Source: a virus. From it: a DNA stretch of 40,840 nucleotides. The DNA is taken from IMG/VR virus record IMGVR_UViG_3300020408_000012, positions 1 to 40,840 of that record, one strand, 5' to 3'. Under the pieces are notes generated by a model. That model worked only from the letters and a program-made list of their open reading frames with translations. It was not told where the DNA came from and searched no databases. A program made the translations under genes and the position numbers. Of the stretch, positions 20,184 to 30,732 are shown one piece after another (within the stretch, counting starts at the first letter, position 1; each line of letters opens with the position of its first letter).

Positions 20184-20527
20184 GTCTACTAGCGGAACAA
20201 CTTAAGGAAGAACTCGAAGAACGAAAGAGACATTGGTGGGATTGGCATAAAAAAAATCCTCAAGTGTGGGAAGCGTTTGAAGAGTACACGCTAAGAGCGA
20301 TACAGTCAGGAAGGAAACATTATTCCCAATGGGCGATTATCAATCGGATACGCTGGGATAGAGAGATAGAAACTCAAGGAGGAGACTTCAAGATTAGTAA
20401 TGATTACATATCTTTCTATGCTAGGTTGTTCCATGCTAGGCATCCACAACACAAAGGGTTCTTTAGAACCAAACCATTCAAAGAAGAAAAGCTAATAGAA
20501 AAACTAGGCGAAGCTTTAGACTTCTAA
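20180..20527 (+). CDS. Unknown basic protein, 115 aa
   Basis: Begins MSLLAEQLKEELEERKRHWW. Helical, rich in Trp, His, Arg and Lys. The central region QSGRKHYSQWAIINRIRWDRE resembles a nucleic-acid-binding helix pair, and FYARLFHARHPQHKGFFRTK follows. I recall similar W-x-I-x-R-IRW segments in small phage proteins without known function. Last gene of the rightward block. Confidence 0.7.
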   Translation: MSLLAEQLKEELEERKRHWWDWHKKNPQVWEAFEEYTLRAIQSGRKHYSQWAIINRIRWDREIETQGGDFKISNDYISFYARLFHARHPQHKGFFRTKPFKEEKLIEKLGEALDF

Positions 20528-20548
20528 ACCAAAACAACTTCCACCTGC

Positions 20549-20567
20549 GAGCTAGATTTTTTAGCTC
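20549..20567. terminator. Weak hairpin between convergent blocks
   Basis: GAGCTA-gattttt-TAGCTC, six pairs with T-rich loop but no T tail. It may help end the rightward block. Confidence 0.3.
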
Positions 20568-20571
20568 CATC

Positions 20572-20594
20572 GAAAATATTACCAGTCATAGTTT
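20572..20594. repeat. Dispersed quasi-palindrome copy, intergenic (1 of 2)
   Basis: AAAATATTACCAGTCATAGT, 91 bp from the next copy in the convergent gap. Confidence 0.75.
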
Positions 20595-20662
20595 GTACTA
20601 CAAGGGTTTCAGTTTTGCTGATTTCTGGCTGTCACCTGCAACCCAGATTTTTCGGGGTTTGA

Positions 20663-20686
20663 GAAAATATTACTAGTCAATGTTTC
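20663..20686. repeat. Dispersed quasi-palindrome copy, intergenic (2 of 2)
   Basis: AAAATATTACTAGTCAATGT; same orientation as the copy at 20572. Confidence 0.75.
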
Positions 20687-20715
20687 ACACACAAGTGTTT
20701 CACGAAAACAAATCA

Positions 20716-20776
20716 GGGGGTCGAAGGCTGGCTGATGTCGAAAGGGGGTCGAAGGCTGGCTGATGTCGAAGGCTAG
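20716..20776 (+). repeat. Tandem 28-bp repeat at the 3' end of the giant virion gene
   Basis: Two identical 27-bp copies (20716-20742, 20744-20770), each beginning GGGGGTCGAAGGCTGGC, then a partial copy GTCGAAGGCTA. The stop codon of the minus-strand 2733-aa gene lies in the partial copy. No long ORF crosses it. Confidence 0.85.
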
Positions 20777-23700
20777 TTGTAGTTGATATATGTACCAGCT
20801 TCTCTTCTAAGTTCAGGTACTTTGGAAAGTCTTAGGTTTCTTTCCATCTCTAATTGTTCAAGCATCTGTTTCTTAAGCTGAGGACTAATAGTTTCGTTTC
20901 TGTAGACTTTGTCTCTTCTGTCTCTCCACTTAGTCATGTATCTATTCAATGCCAATACTTGTGGTCTTGTTCTTATCAGACCTTCGTTGTTCTTTCTGTA
21001 AGCTTCATACTCGTCATATAAGCCTCGTTCTTTGAGTCTGTTAAGGGTTGCTACTACCTTGGCACTTTCTTGTCTCAGTTCGTAGAAATCTTGCTGTAAG
21101 CCTCCTCCTATCTCAGAGCCTAATACACGCTTCAGGAGAGGTAATTGGTCAATCCTAGGGGGTATGATGTCCTTGCCAGTAGCAAGCCTTAGAGTGCCGT
21201 CTATTAAGCTTAGAAGGTATCCTCCTAATGTACCGCCATATCCATTCAAAACATACTCTAGTTTTATAGGAGACATATTGAAGGCTCTACCTATTGCTAT
21301 AGCCAGTTGATTTGTGTTCTCTCGGTACTGCTGGAAATCTTCTAGACCTTCCTCCATATACTGTGGAACGATAGGACTTCTAGTAAAGCCACTTTGATTA
21401 TCTACATAAGCTTCATACAAAGGTTTGATAGCTTGAAATCCTAAAGGGTCTACACCAAAAGTATTTGTTAATGCCCTCAGAGAAGAGTCTCCTAAATCTT
21501 CTAGACTACCTCTACCAGTTATAGTATCCATCAATCTCTCAGGTAATGTCTTGAACAAAACTCCTACTTCAAAAGGTACTGGTATCTTTAAAGGTGGTAG
21601 GTCACTACCTGTAAATATCATCCAGTTGTCATCTCGTTCTTCTCTTCGTCTCGCACGATACTCAGGTTCGTCTGATACAAGAGCATAGTACATAGCTGTT
21701 ATCAACATTAACATTCCGCCTCTAGTTATAAAGCCAGCTATGACATCTCTTTGTAATTGTGCATCAGGCGTGTTGTCAGAGAGTTTTGTCATAGGAGAGG
21801 TGAAAGTCACTCCCGGCTTTGCTGCAGAATATTTACCAGTCATACTTCTGTACAATACATCTAGTCCTTGTATTCTTGCATTTAAGAATGGAATAGCTGT
21901 AGTCACCAACCTAAAGAAAGGATTGCTTCCTCTTCTAGAAAAGTTAATTATTTCTGCGGCTTGGTAAGCGGCTTCGGCTTGACTACCAGTTTCTTCTAAT
22001 ACTTTTAGATAGACAGCTTTTCTAGTAGCACCATCTGACTCATAAGTTTTTCTGCCTAAGTAATCCCATAATCTTACTGTTGCATCTATAGGATTAAGAG
22101 AACCATTGTTTGTTATACCTTCTTCTCTAAGAATTCTTTTTGTGTAATTAACTACACTCACACCATCTGCTGAATAATCATATCCACCTAATACTCCAAA
22201 TGTTTCTAGGTCAGATAAATCTTCTTTACCAAATACTTTAAAGTTTTTAAAAGTATCAACAACAGGTGTTATGCCAGCACCACTTGTCACAGTTGCAGAC
22301 AAAGTATCTCTTAACATATTAACCAATACAAAACCGGGGTCTCTTGTGACAGTCTCTCTTAATACAGTTGCTGGAAATGCTAATGCTTTTACAATGCCAG
22401 CATCATCAACCATGCCTAAGTTTTCTAAACCTTTCAAATAAAAAGCATCATCAACTCTAAAGAATCTTCTTCTGCCGTTTACATATGCTGATAGCACATC
22501 CATACCACTAGCATCTTTCGCATCTATTTCTATTGCTCTTCCAGATAAAACAAAGTTTCTTAATAGTTTTTGTAAGGCATCATTCTTTGAGCCAGCAGTC
22601 ACTATTGATAGTTGGTTTCTATAGATTGCTTCTAAGAATGGCACATCGACAGCCTCTTCAGAACCTTTGAGTTTTACATTCAAAGGATTACCAGTCATCA
22701 TACCGCCAGCTATGTTAGGACCTTGAATAGAATCATCTTCCATCTTTCTATAAAAAGGATAATACACAGAGTCATCTTTCCAGATTTGTGCAGTAGACCT
22801 AAGTTCTATTCTGTTCTCAGGCTTGACTCTTTCATTGTAATTTCTAGCAAGCTCTAATATTTCTTCTGGAGTTTTGCCCTTAGTAGATTCAATGCCAGCT
22901 TTTTTCAAAGCATCTGTAATTTCTTTTATGTTAGGTTCATTAGATAATATTCCCGAATCAACAGCAAAGTCTATTGTCTTGTTGTTATATTCTTGAAAGT
23001 TATCAAAGACTTCTTCTATAAAAGGATAATCTATTGCTATCTGTAATCCTTGTTCTATCTCTGCTTCTGTAAGAGGAATAGCTTTACCTTTCTCATTAAG
23101 CTTTTCTCCTCTTCTTGAAATAAAATAAAGCTTGGCAAGTTCATCATAATTAACATTATCGTTTTCGCCTTTTTGATATAAAGGTGCAAGAATATTTATA
23201 AGGTTTAGTTTTGAATCTTTCTGTACAGATGTTAGTCCTTTATCAAGTGTGACAAAACCATGCTTTAACATAGAAGCAAAAATACCTTTAGCCTTATCTA
23301 CCCAACGCAATGCTTGTATTGCACCTGTTGCAGCATCTGCTTCTAATGTTCTTAGAGCTTCGTTCTTTGTAATGCCCATTCTGACAGATAATTCTTGAAC
23401 AGCATTTTTATCTACTATATTTTTTCTTAATGTAGTTAGCCATCTTCTTACAGGAGTATCATCATTAAGTAAGTCAAGTGCAACTTCTCCATAAGACTTA
23501 GTAGTTCTTGCTGGACCATTAACTTTTTCTACAAGCTTTTCATATTTTTTAGGTACTGGTGCATCTGCTATTTTAAATGCTGGTATATCTAGGTAGTTGT
23601 CATTGCCACCTTCTTCAAAATCAAAAGCAACTTTTAAAGCAAAACCACTAGCATTGTTATTAATTCTAGGAATAGCAGTAGGACTGGTATTAGCTACTTC

Positions 23701-26700
23701 TGCATCAGCTTTGGCTTGTGCTTCTATTATTCCTTTGGTATCTGTTATTACAGAACTATTACCTTCTTCAAAAGGTTTGGTAGGTGGTGGTGTTATCCCT
23801 TCTTGTTCTGCGAATTTTTCGTAGGTTCTGTAGAAGGGGAGATAGAGATTACTGATGGCACTTCGCTGTACAAAGGATGCGTCTCCGGCAGGACTGGCAT
23901 CTCCAAGCGTTTGGATAGCTCCTCGATAGTCGCCTGATTTATGTTCGTAGTATCTTCCTTCTTGTCCATATAAAGATAAATTATACTCTGTTTCTTGTGT
24001 TGGGAAAACCTCTCTAAAAAATTCTGTAAATGTATCTAAATCATTTCGATTGTAGTCTGATTTATTAAAACTTAAATCATCAATAAAAGTCACACCATTA
24101 GCTTTTTCATGGGTCATATAAGTAAAGTTTTTAGCATTGTCTCGCTCTTGAACTCTATTAAATATATCTCTTAATTCTTGAGCTTTAAAAGGTTTGCCAT
24201 CTCTACGCTCTAAATAAATACCAGTCTTTTGATAACCTCTTGCTTTGGGTTGAGTGACAATTACTGAGTCTTGTAAAGTTGCATCACCAAAAACTTTTGC
24301 TATAGCTTCTATAACTTGAGGAGGTTGATTAGGAATAGATAACTGTGTATTCAAGTTTAACTCGCCTTCATAAGTACCAGCCGATACTTGTATCCTATGT
24401 GGTATTCCAATATCTCTTAAGAATCTAATTGATTGCCCTGTTGTAATAGCATTTAAAGAATCTTTATAAAAATTATTCCTTGCATCTTGAGATATAATTT
24501 TTCCTTTAGGTGCATATCCTCTAGCTCTTCCAACCATATGTTCAAATGTAATGAATGGTGCAGCGTTTAACGCTGCTTCCTGCAGCACGGAAATATTACC
24601 AGTCGTATTTGTTCCTGTCTGGTTTGTAAAAGTTGGTGAGTAAATAAAGTAGTCTTTTAATGGCGTATCCATTTGCCATTGTCCATTTTGCATCATAGCT
24701 TTCATTTCATTTACTGCTGTCTTTGACTCCATAACAGACCTTTGAAAACTACCTTCGTTAGGTACATTGGTTTTATATCTTTGATAACCCCATAGCAAAG
24801 CTTGTATTTGATGTGCTGATGGAAAAATATAATCTTTACCTTCAACTCTAAATGTTTTGTCTGCTAACAGTTGCATCTGTGCTTCACCAATTTGATAATC
24901 TAAATCGCTAGCAGATGTAGGTTCGTTTTTAAGATTAGGTCTTACTAATCCTAAGTTCCTTATCATGTGTCTATCTATAACTGTAAAAGGAGAAAATCTT
25001 CCTTGTGCTAACTCTTTAATTATTTGAGCATATGTTGCAGTTTTTTGACCAGTCTTTACTCTTTCAAATATTCCATCTTGATAAAACTTAACTAGTTTAT
25101 CTATTCGTTTTGGTTCTTTTTTACCAACACCATTTTCTAACAAAGCATTTTTAAATTCTTTAGGATTAGCAACTGGGTCTATTTTCCTAGCTTCAATCAT
25201 GGTACGCAAAGTATCTTTAAAGTTTTGTTCAGGTGTGCCTTGTTCAGAAGTAACTCCAAAGACTCCACTAAACTCTGTAATGTTGGCATCTCCTATAAGT
25301 GCAGGTAATTGTAAAGACCATCTCTGATACCAATCGGCATCTACACCTAAGCGTATAGCTTCTTTAACTTCATTAGCTAACTGCCTCATATCTTTAAATG
25401 GTGGTGGAGTCTGTGTACTAGATGTTTTAACTTCGTTATAAAGATTCTGTAAATCTTCTGCTGTTATTCTTAAAGGATTTCCTTTTTCTCTTGCTAGATT
25501 TATGACTGCAACTTGAGCATCAGATGTTCCTAACAAAGTGTCTATGTCAAGCGTAGGTTTTAATCTGTAAGCAGGGTCTGCTAAATAACTATCTAAATTA
25601 TTTGTTTTTCTTATTGCATCACTATCACTAGCATCTTCTTCACTTACAATTTTTTGAGCATCTTCGGCTCTTAATTCTGAATTTAATAATCTATCGCTAA
25701 AAGCATCTGTGTCTCTTCTTGAACGAATAACATTTCTTTCTCTAGCACCAATGACTCCACTATTAATATCTTCTAAAATTTTAACTGGATTTCTAAAGTC
25801 ACTATTAAAAGTTGCTCCAATAAATTCTCTAAAGAAATCTAAAATCTTTTGAAAGATAGTTCTTGTTGGTTTGTTTAAAACTTCAGGATTAGTTGTATGT
25901 AATCTTAATAACTCAGCAACCATTTCTTCTTGAAGCATTGCAGAATCTTCAGCTAATACGCCAGCTTCTACATAATCCTTATAAAGTTCTTCTAATACAT
26001 TGTCAGGTAATTTTGCTTTAGCTTCTTTTACTAAAGACTCATGTTCTCTTTGCGTAATCAAATCTAAAACACGCAAGCTATGATATACCTCATGAGGAAA
26101 AGTTCCTTGTATTTGTTCTTCAAAGTTTTTTCTATCGTAAGTCCTATTGGGGTCTATAGTTCCCATATAAAAAACTAGCTCTTGCATAGCCTTATCTGTT
26201 TCTGCTAAAGGAGTAATAGGATTGCCTTTGGCATCCTTAAGTGTTTTCAAAGCTACTATGTTTCCATTGTCATCTCTTACAGCATTTCTTACTTGTCGCA
26301 TTTGGTCTGTAAATCTTAAACCTATGTCGTAAAGACCTAATTCATTTAAACGATTTCTTAAATCCTCATAAAGAGAATCATAAGTTTTATTTGTTATAGG
26401 GGGGTCTAAGGCTAGAACTTCAACTTCTGCTGGTTGATTTGCCTCATCGAACTGTCGCTGTTCTTGTTGTTGTAGAAATAAAGGATTACCTTGTACTCGG
26501 TTTCCTACTTTAGTTGCACGACCACTATTAAGTAAATCGTTTTTAAATTTATCTCTTTGTGTTTTTGTGTTTGTTAAGTTTTGTGATTTAAAGAAAGCTT
26601 GTATTTCTTTGTCAGTAATTTTGCCATTAACATATCCTTGATAAAAAGCATTGAGTTGTTGTGCTGTATATTGTCTAGGTTTTAAATCAGGTATCTTAGT

Positions 26701-28974
26701 TAAAGTATTAAATCTAGGTAGACCTTGTATTCTAGTCATCAAGAGTTCTTTCTGACCCCTGTTCATTCTAGAAAACTTAGCTTCTCCTGATAATTGAGAG
26801 TTAATAAAATCAAACTCTGGACTAGTAATATTTCCGTCAATATTTTTAGCTGCTAATATTTCTTCAAAAGCTTCAGGACTTACATCTATTTTATCTTTGT
26901 TTCTGCCAATAGCTTTTATGTTTCCTAACTGCTCATCTAATCTATAAATTACATTTGCTCTATCAGATAAAGCTTGGTTAAAGTCTTTTGGTTTTAAAAG
27001 CTTTTTAACTTCAGGTATTGTGTAATATCCTTTTCTTTCTATACCTTTTGCATCTGCTATTTTATATAAATCTTCTAGCAAGCTACCTTGAGTTTCTTTC
27101 ATTGCCTCTTGGATAGGTGAAACAATGTCGCCATTATCATAGCGTTCCATAAGGTCTTTTGCTCTTTCAGAACCAAACTCTGCAGTTAGTTCTTTTTTAA
27201 GTTGTGCTTTGGTTTTCTTTCTGCCATTAGGATATTTAGGTGGAATTGCATCTAATGGATAGGCAGGTCTATTTAGAGCAATTAATTTTTCTAGTTCTTT
27301 TATTTTATTTTCATCTAGCGTACCTTCTCCAGTAAGGTCTCTTATCATCTGTGCATTAAGAACTTTTTCTAAGTTTTCTATTTCATCTATTCTAGCTAAC
27401 TGTTCTTGTCTTGCTTTGCTATTAGTAGATTCCATAACAGCAACTTTCCTAGCATCAACTTGATTTGCTAAAGGGTCATACAAATTTTGAGTTAGTCTTT
27501 GGAGTGTTGGATTGTCTTTCATTCCAACAATATCTGATATTTGACTACCAGTATCTTGTATAAATTTTGTTCTTAATTCATCAGCTACTACTAAAGCATT
27601 TTTAGATGCTTCTTCCATTGCACCTAGTACATCAGGATTTGTTTGAATTAAGTTGCCATTTCTATCAAAGCTTTCTATAGGTATAAAATGATTGCTGTAT
27701 TCTGTTCCTGATACCATGCCAACAACAGAAGAAGAACCATCTTCATTGTTTACAACCTCTACATTTTCTAAGAAAGGAAGTTCTTCTCTTTGTGATGTTG
27801 TAGCATCTGACTCTGGTATAGGCTCGCTTTTTATTAAAGGTCCAAGGCTACCATCGCCTCTTTGACTTGCTGCAATAACAACTTCATCTTCTACAAAAGG
27901 AACATTGTTGTCATAAATAGCTTGTTGTTCTGCTTTTTGTTTTGCTCTTAATTCATCTGCTTTTTTTCTAGCTAAAGTTTCTTGTTCTAAATCATAACTT
28001 TGACTAATGCGAGCAGGTCCAGCAAACCCTCGTAATACTAAATCAGCAAAAGCACCAACAGCACCACCAGTCACTATGCTATCAAATACAGATTCTCCAA
28101 CAGGCAGTTCATCGCTATATACACCAGCAGCTACTGCATCTTGTAATATTTCAGCTAACCCTTCTTGCAATCCTTCTACAGTACCTGTAGCCATAGCAGA
28201 TTTAATTCTATCTAAAACATTAAGTTGTGTAGCACCTGCTTTAGTTATCTTTCTTAATAAGAAAGTAGGTGCAAATATTTCTGTAGCACCAATACCTGCA
28301 CCAAGTAATTCAGATAAAATTTCTTGACCTGCACCAACATCTTCTCCTAATGCTTCTGCTTGTTCTATTCTTCGACCTTGTTCAGATATACCTACAGGCA
28401 TAGCTACACTTAGGGCAGAAGCAGTTTGTACTTTGTTTAATCTTTTGGTGACTTCATCTAAACTTTTTGTAAGTTTTTCTGTAAGTTTTGGATTTCTTCC
28501 TTGCAACACACTTTGATTAACTAAACCTTGTAAGTTTTTAGCTTTGCCTGCTAACCCAGTAAGTCTTGCTGCAGCAGTACCCGGAATTAAAAATGCAGCA
28601 AAAGAACCTAAACCTTGTCCAAACTGTGTGCTAAATCTATCTTCGTATCCTTCTGCTGCACCTAAAGCACTTTCATTTATTACTTGTTGTGCATTTCTTA
28701 AAGCATTACTGACTGCATTATCATTATCGTTATCAAATAAATTAGCTATACCTTCTCCAGCAGATAAAAAAGTATTTACTAATCCTCTTGGTATTCCTTT
28801 AGCAACCTCCGCTAAATCACCACCAAAAGTAGTTTCAACTGGTTCTGTATAAGGACTAATAAACTCAGGATATTCCTGAGCTAAAGTATTTTGTAATCTA
28901 ATAAGATATTGTCTATCAGGATTATCAGGAACATTTACAAATCTACCATCAGGTAAATCATATCTTGTAGGCAT
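20773..28974 (-). CDS. Giant polyvalent internal virion protein, 2733 aa
   Basis: Ribosome binding site GGAGG 8 nt before ATG 28974. Starts MPTRYDLPDGRFVNVPDNPD. A Gly/Ala hydrophobic region at ~60-330 (GLGSFAAFLIPGTAAARLTG, TGGAVGAFADLVL) could interact with membrane. About residue 960 is FPHEVYHSLR, an HExxH zinc-protease-like motif with a downstream EEMVAELL that may give a third ligand. The C-terminal third holds VLRETVTRDPGFVLVNMLRD and FSRRGSNPFF, which I associate with the LPD38 large-polyvalent-protein domain. Such multi-domain proteins are packaged in podovirus heads and ejected with the DNA. It is the last gene of the structural operon, 6 nt after its neighbour. Confidence 0.8.
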   Translation of the reverse strand: MPTRYDLPDGRFVNVPDNPDRQYLIRLQNTLAQEYPEFISPYTEPVETTFGGDLAEVAKGIPRGLVNTFLSAGEGIANLFDNDNDNAVSNALRNAQQVINESALGAAEGYEDRFSTQFGQGLGSFAAFLIPGTAAARLTGLAGKAKNLQGLVNQSVLQGRNPKLTEKLTKSLDEVTKRLNKVQTASALSVAMPVGISEQGRRIEQAEALGEDVGAGQEILSELLGAGIGATEIFAPTFLLRKITKAGATQLNVLDRIKSAMATGTVEGLQEGLAEILQDAVAAGVYSDELPVGESVFDSIVTGGAVGAFADLVLRGFAGPARISQSYDLEQETLARKKADELRAKQKAEQQAIYDNNVPFVEDEVVIAASQRGDGSLGPLIKSEPIPESDATTSQREELPFLENVEVVNNEDGSSSVVGMVSGTEYSNHFIPIESFDRNGNLIQTNPDVLGAMEEASKNALVVADELRTKFIQDTGSQISDIVGMKDNPTLQRLTQNLYDPLANQVDARKVAVMESTNSKARQEQLARIDEIENLEKVLNAQMIRDLTGEGTLDENKIKELEKLIALNRPAYPLDAIPPKYPNGRKKTKAQLKKELTAEFGSERAKDLMERYDNGDIVSPIQEAMKETQGSLLEDLYKIADAKGIERKGYYTIPEVKKLLKPKDFNQALSDRANVIYRLDEQLGNIKAIGRNKDKIDVSPEAFEEILAAKNIDGNITSPEFDFINSQLSGEAKFSRMNRGQKELLMTRIQGLPRFNTLTKIPDLKPRQYTAQQLNAFYQGYVNGKITDKEIQAFFKSQNLTNTKTQRDKFKNDLLNSGRATKVGNRVQGNPLFLQQQEQRQFDEANQPAEVEVLALDPPITNKTYDSLYEDLRNRLNELGLYDIGLRFTDQMRQVRNAVRDDNGNIVALKTLKDAKGNPITPLAETDKAMQELVFYMGTIDPNRTYDRKNFEEQIQGTFPHEVYHSLRVLDLITQREHESLVKEAKAKLPDNVLEELYKDYVEAGVLAEDSAMLQEEMVAELLRLHTTNPEVLNKPTRTIFQKILDFFREFIGATFNSDFRNPVKILEDINSGVIGARERNVIRSRRDTDAFSDRLLNSELRAEDAQKIVSEEDASDSDAIRKTNNLDSYLADPAYRLKPTLDIDTLLGTSDAQVAVINLAREKGNPLRITAEDLQNLYNEVKTSSTQTPPPFKDMRQLANEVKEAIRLGVDADWYQRWSLQLPALIGDANITEFSGVFGVTSEQGTPEQNFKDTLRTMIEARKIDPVANPKEFKNALLENGVGKKEPKRIDKLVKFYQDGIFERVKTGQKTATYAQIIKELAQGRFSPFTVIDRHMIRNLGLVRPNLKNEPTSASDLDYQIGEAQMQLLADKTFRVEGKDYIFPSAHQIQALLWGYQRYKTNVPNEGSFQRSVMESKTAVNEMKAMMQNGQWQMDTPLKDYFIYSPTFTNQTGTNTTGNISVLQEAALNAAPFITFEHMVGRARGYAPKGKIISQDARNNFYKDSLNAITTGQSIRFLRDIGIPHRIQVSAGTYEGELNLNTQLSIPNQPPQVIEAIAKVFGDATLQDSVIVTQPKARGYQKTGIYLERRDGKPFKAQELRDIFNRVQERDNAKNFTYMTHEKANGVTFIDDLSFNKSDYNRNDLDTFTEFFREVFPTQETEYNLSLYGQEGRYYEHKSGDYRGAIQTLGDASPAGDASFVQRSAISNLYLPFYRTYEKFAEQEGITPPPTKPFEEGNSSVITDTKGIIEAQAKADAEVANTSPTAIPRINNNASGFALKVAFDFEEGGNDNYLDIPAFKIADAPVPKKYEKLVEKVNGPARTTKSYGEVALDLLNDDTPVRRWLTTLRKNIVDKNAVQELSVRMGITKNEALRTLEADAATGAIQALRWVDKAKGIFASMLKHGFVTLDKGLTSVQKDSKLNLINILAPLYQKGENDNVNYDELAKLYFISRRGEKLNEKGKAIPLTEAEIEQGLQIAIDYPFIEEVFDNFQEYNNKTIDFAVDSGILSNEPNIKEITDALKKAGIESTKGKTPEEILELARNYNERVKPENRIELRSTAQIWKDDSVYYPFYRKMEDDSIQGPNIAGGMMTGNPLNVKLKGSEEAVDVPFLEAIYRNQLSIVTAGSKNDALQKLLRNFVLSGRAIEIDAKDASGMDVLSAYVNGRRRFFRVDDAFYLKGLENLGMVDDAGIVKALAFPATVLRETVTRDPGFVLVNMLRDTLSATVTSGAGITPVVDTFKNFKVFGKEDLSDLETFGVLGGYDYSADGVSVVNYTKRILREEGITNNGSLNPIDATVRLWDYLGRKTYESDGATRKAVYLKVLEETGSQAEAAYQAAEIINFSRRGSNPFFRLVTTAIPFLNARIQGLDVLYRSMTGKYSAAKPGVTFTSPMTKLSDNTPDAQLQRDVIAGFITRGGMLMLITAMYYALVSDEPEYRARRREERDDNWMIFTGSDLPPLKIPVPFEVGVLFKTLPERLMDTITGRGSLEDLGDSSLRALTNTFGVDPLGFQAIKPLYEAYVDNQSGFTRSPIVPQYMEEGLEDFQQYRENTNQLAIAIGRAFNMSPIKLEYVLNGYGGTLGGYLLSLIDGTLRLATGKDIIPPRIDQLPLLKRVLGSEIGGGLQQDFYELRQESAKVVATLNRLKERGLYDEYEAYRKNNEGLIRTRPQVLALNRYMTKWRDRRDKVYRNETISPQLKKQMLEQLEMERNLRLSKVPELRREAGTYINYN
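21827..21848. repeat. Dispersed quasi-palindrome copy inside the giant gene
   Basis: GAATATTTACCAGTCATACT; one extra T in the left arm. Confidence 0.55.
24589..24611. repeat. Dispersed quasi-palindrome copy inside the giant gene
   Basis: GGAAATATTACCAGTCGTAT; the sense strand encodes TTGNIS. Confidence 0.6.
26812..26834. repeat. Weak dispersed quasi-palindrome copy
   Basis: AACTCTGGACTAGTAATATT; the sense strand encodes GNITSPE. Right half is a good match, left half poor. Confidence 0.4.
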
Positions 28975-28980
28975 ATATTA

Positions 28981-30732
28981 TTATCCTCCAAGCGTTGCTA
29001 TATTTTCAAATTGTTTTTCTAACGCAGCTATTCCTTGAGCATTACTGCCAGTTAATTTTGCAATAATACTATCTAAAGCACTCTCTGCAGCTTTATATCT
29101 TGGCGAAGTTGTATCGTTTATGTTTGTTAAAACATCAGCTATTGCATTTATAGCAGCTATATCATTAGCATCACCTTTTAATTTAGCTTGCTCTTGAGCT
29201 TGGTCTATTTTCTTCAAAGCAATTTGTATATTAAGTTTTTGTAAAGCATCTGCTCTTCTATCGCTTTCAAAATCTCTAACTTCTTTTCTTTGCTCTTTTC
29301 TAGATGCTGCAAGCTGTGCAGGTAATCCAGATAATTTTTGGAATATTTCTGCAGGTGTTGTAGAACTACCAATAGCAGTACCTACAGTCATAAGAACATC
29401 TGCGTTAAGTTGTTGTTTCATTTGTGCTTCAGTTCTAGGTTTTTGTGTCCTTTCAGGTATATTCAAATCCATGTCTGCAAACTTCTTAGATTTAGAAGTA
29501 TCAGTTGTACCATCTTTAGAACCATCATCAGTTTCAATTTTTATCTTGCCATCAATAAGGTTGCTGAACTCAGCTATTTGTTGTTTAACTGGTTCATCAA
29601 CTTTCTCTCTAGCCTCTGCTATTTGAACATTCAAATCTCGTCTATTTAACAAAGCTGCAAGTCTTTTTTCTTGTGTGTTAAGCAAATTTTCTGCTCTTTC
29701 TATATAAGATGTACCTCCGCCAAGACTTCCTCTGTCGCCAATTTTCCTTTGTCTATTAAGATTCTCTCTAGCTTCATCTACTTTCTTTTGTTGATATGCA
29801 ATAGAGCCTTCATTCGCTGGTCTTTCAGGTTCACCAAAAGGCATAAAAGGTAATGATGTGACAACAGCACTATCTAAATCTGTTTGAGTAGGTGTTAATG
29901 CACTAATGCCACTCATATCCATACTAAAGTCAGGAGTAGTGCTAAGCATAGGAAATTTTAAATCATTTTGCCCAAGATAAGATTGTTCTCTCTGGTCCAT
30001 AGTGCTGGTTCTTCTTTTCATGTCTAAATAATCTTCTAAATTATTTGCATAGTTATCGCCATAAATAAAAGTATTAGTTAGTGCAGTTTGATTACCAGTT
30101 TGATAACTAGTTAATCCGCCTTCTTGTTTTTTATTATTAGGTTTATCTGTAGGTCTCCTTACATCTGGTGTAAAATCTTCTCCTCTTCTGCCTTGTAAAT
30201 AATTAGATATTTGTTGTCCATCAGGTATGTATCTAAAAAATTTATTAAGAGGATTATCAGGGTTATTTATAAGTCTACCTATTTGTTGGCTTTTTCTATA
30301 ACGCTCTAACCTAGACATTGATTCATCAAGAGTTTTTGGATTGGTTGGACCTAACTTAGCACCAACTAATTGATTTATTTTTCCACGATATTTGGTTTCG
30401 TCTCCAGTAGCATAACCAACTAAACCACCATCAGCCATGTTAGAGGAAGGCATATCTCTATTATATACAGTTGGGGGGAGGATACCTGTAGCATCCTGAG
30501 ACATACCTTCCAAGCCTTGCCTACTAGGCATAGCAAATTCTTGAACCATTTCTTGTGCAACTGTAGTTTTAGGCATTGGTTCAGATGCTCTGTTTCTCAT
30601 ATCAGTTCTTCTTTTTATTTCTGATATAACTACAAAAGGTGGAAAGCGAGGGTCACTTCCATTAGCTAATTGTATTAGTTGTTCATCAGGAACATATTCT
30701 AAATCTTTTGCTATCTCTACTAAATTGCTCAT
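28981..30732 (-). CDS. Internal virion / structural protein, 583 aa
   Basis: Starts MSNLVEIAKDLEYVPDEQLI with an ATGA overlap to the upstream gene. The N-terminal short helical domain (EQLIQLANG) is followed by low-complexity Pro/Gly/Asn sequence containing DGGLVGYATGD and EGGLTSYQTGN. The C-terminal half is long charged helix (KEQRKEVRDFESDRRADALQKL). These glycine motifs recur in the 616-aa protein at 32148. The position in the internal-virion block suggests an ejected or head-internal protein. No enzyme motif seen. Confidence 0.7.
   Translation of the reverse strand: MSNLVEIAKDLEYVPDEQLIQLANGSDPRFPPFVVISEIKRRTDMRNRASEPMPKTTVAQEMVQEFAMPSRQGLEGMSQDATGILPPTVYNRDMPSSNMADGGLVGYATGDETKYRGKINQLVGAKLGPTNPKTLDESMSRLERYRKSQQIGRLINNPDNPLNKFFRYIPDGQQISNYLQGRRGEDFTPDVRRPTDKPNNKKQEGGLTSYQTGNQTALTNTFIYGDNYANNLEDYLDMKRRTSTMDQREQSYLGQNDLKFPMLSTTPDFSMDMSGISALTPTQTDLDSAVVTSLPFMPFGEPERPANEGSIAYQQKKVDEARENLNRQRKIGDRGSLGGGTSYIERAENLLNTQEKRLAALLNRRDLNVQIAEAREKVDEPVKQQIAEFSNLIDGKIKIETDDGSKDGTTDTSKSKKFADMDLNIPERTQKPRTEAQMKQQLNADVLMTVGTAIGSSTTPAEIFQKLSGLPAQLAASRKEQRKEVRDFESDRRADALQKLNIQIALKKIDQAQEQAKLKGDANDIAAINAIADVLTNINDTTSPRYKAAESALDSIIAKLTGSNAQGIAALEKQFENIATLGG

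Noticed and set aside
29041-30110. Extra weak matches to the dispersed palindrome (ACCAGT with partial arms)
   Set aside because: Only the six central bases match; expected by chance in this AT-rich sequence.
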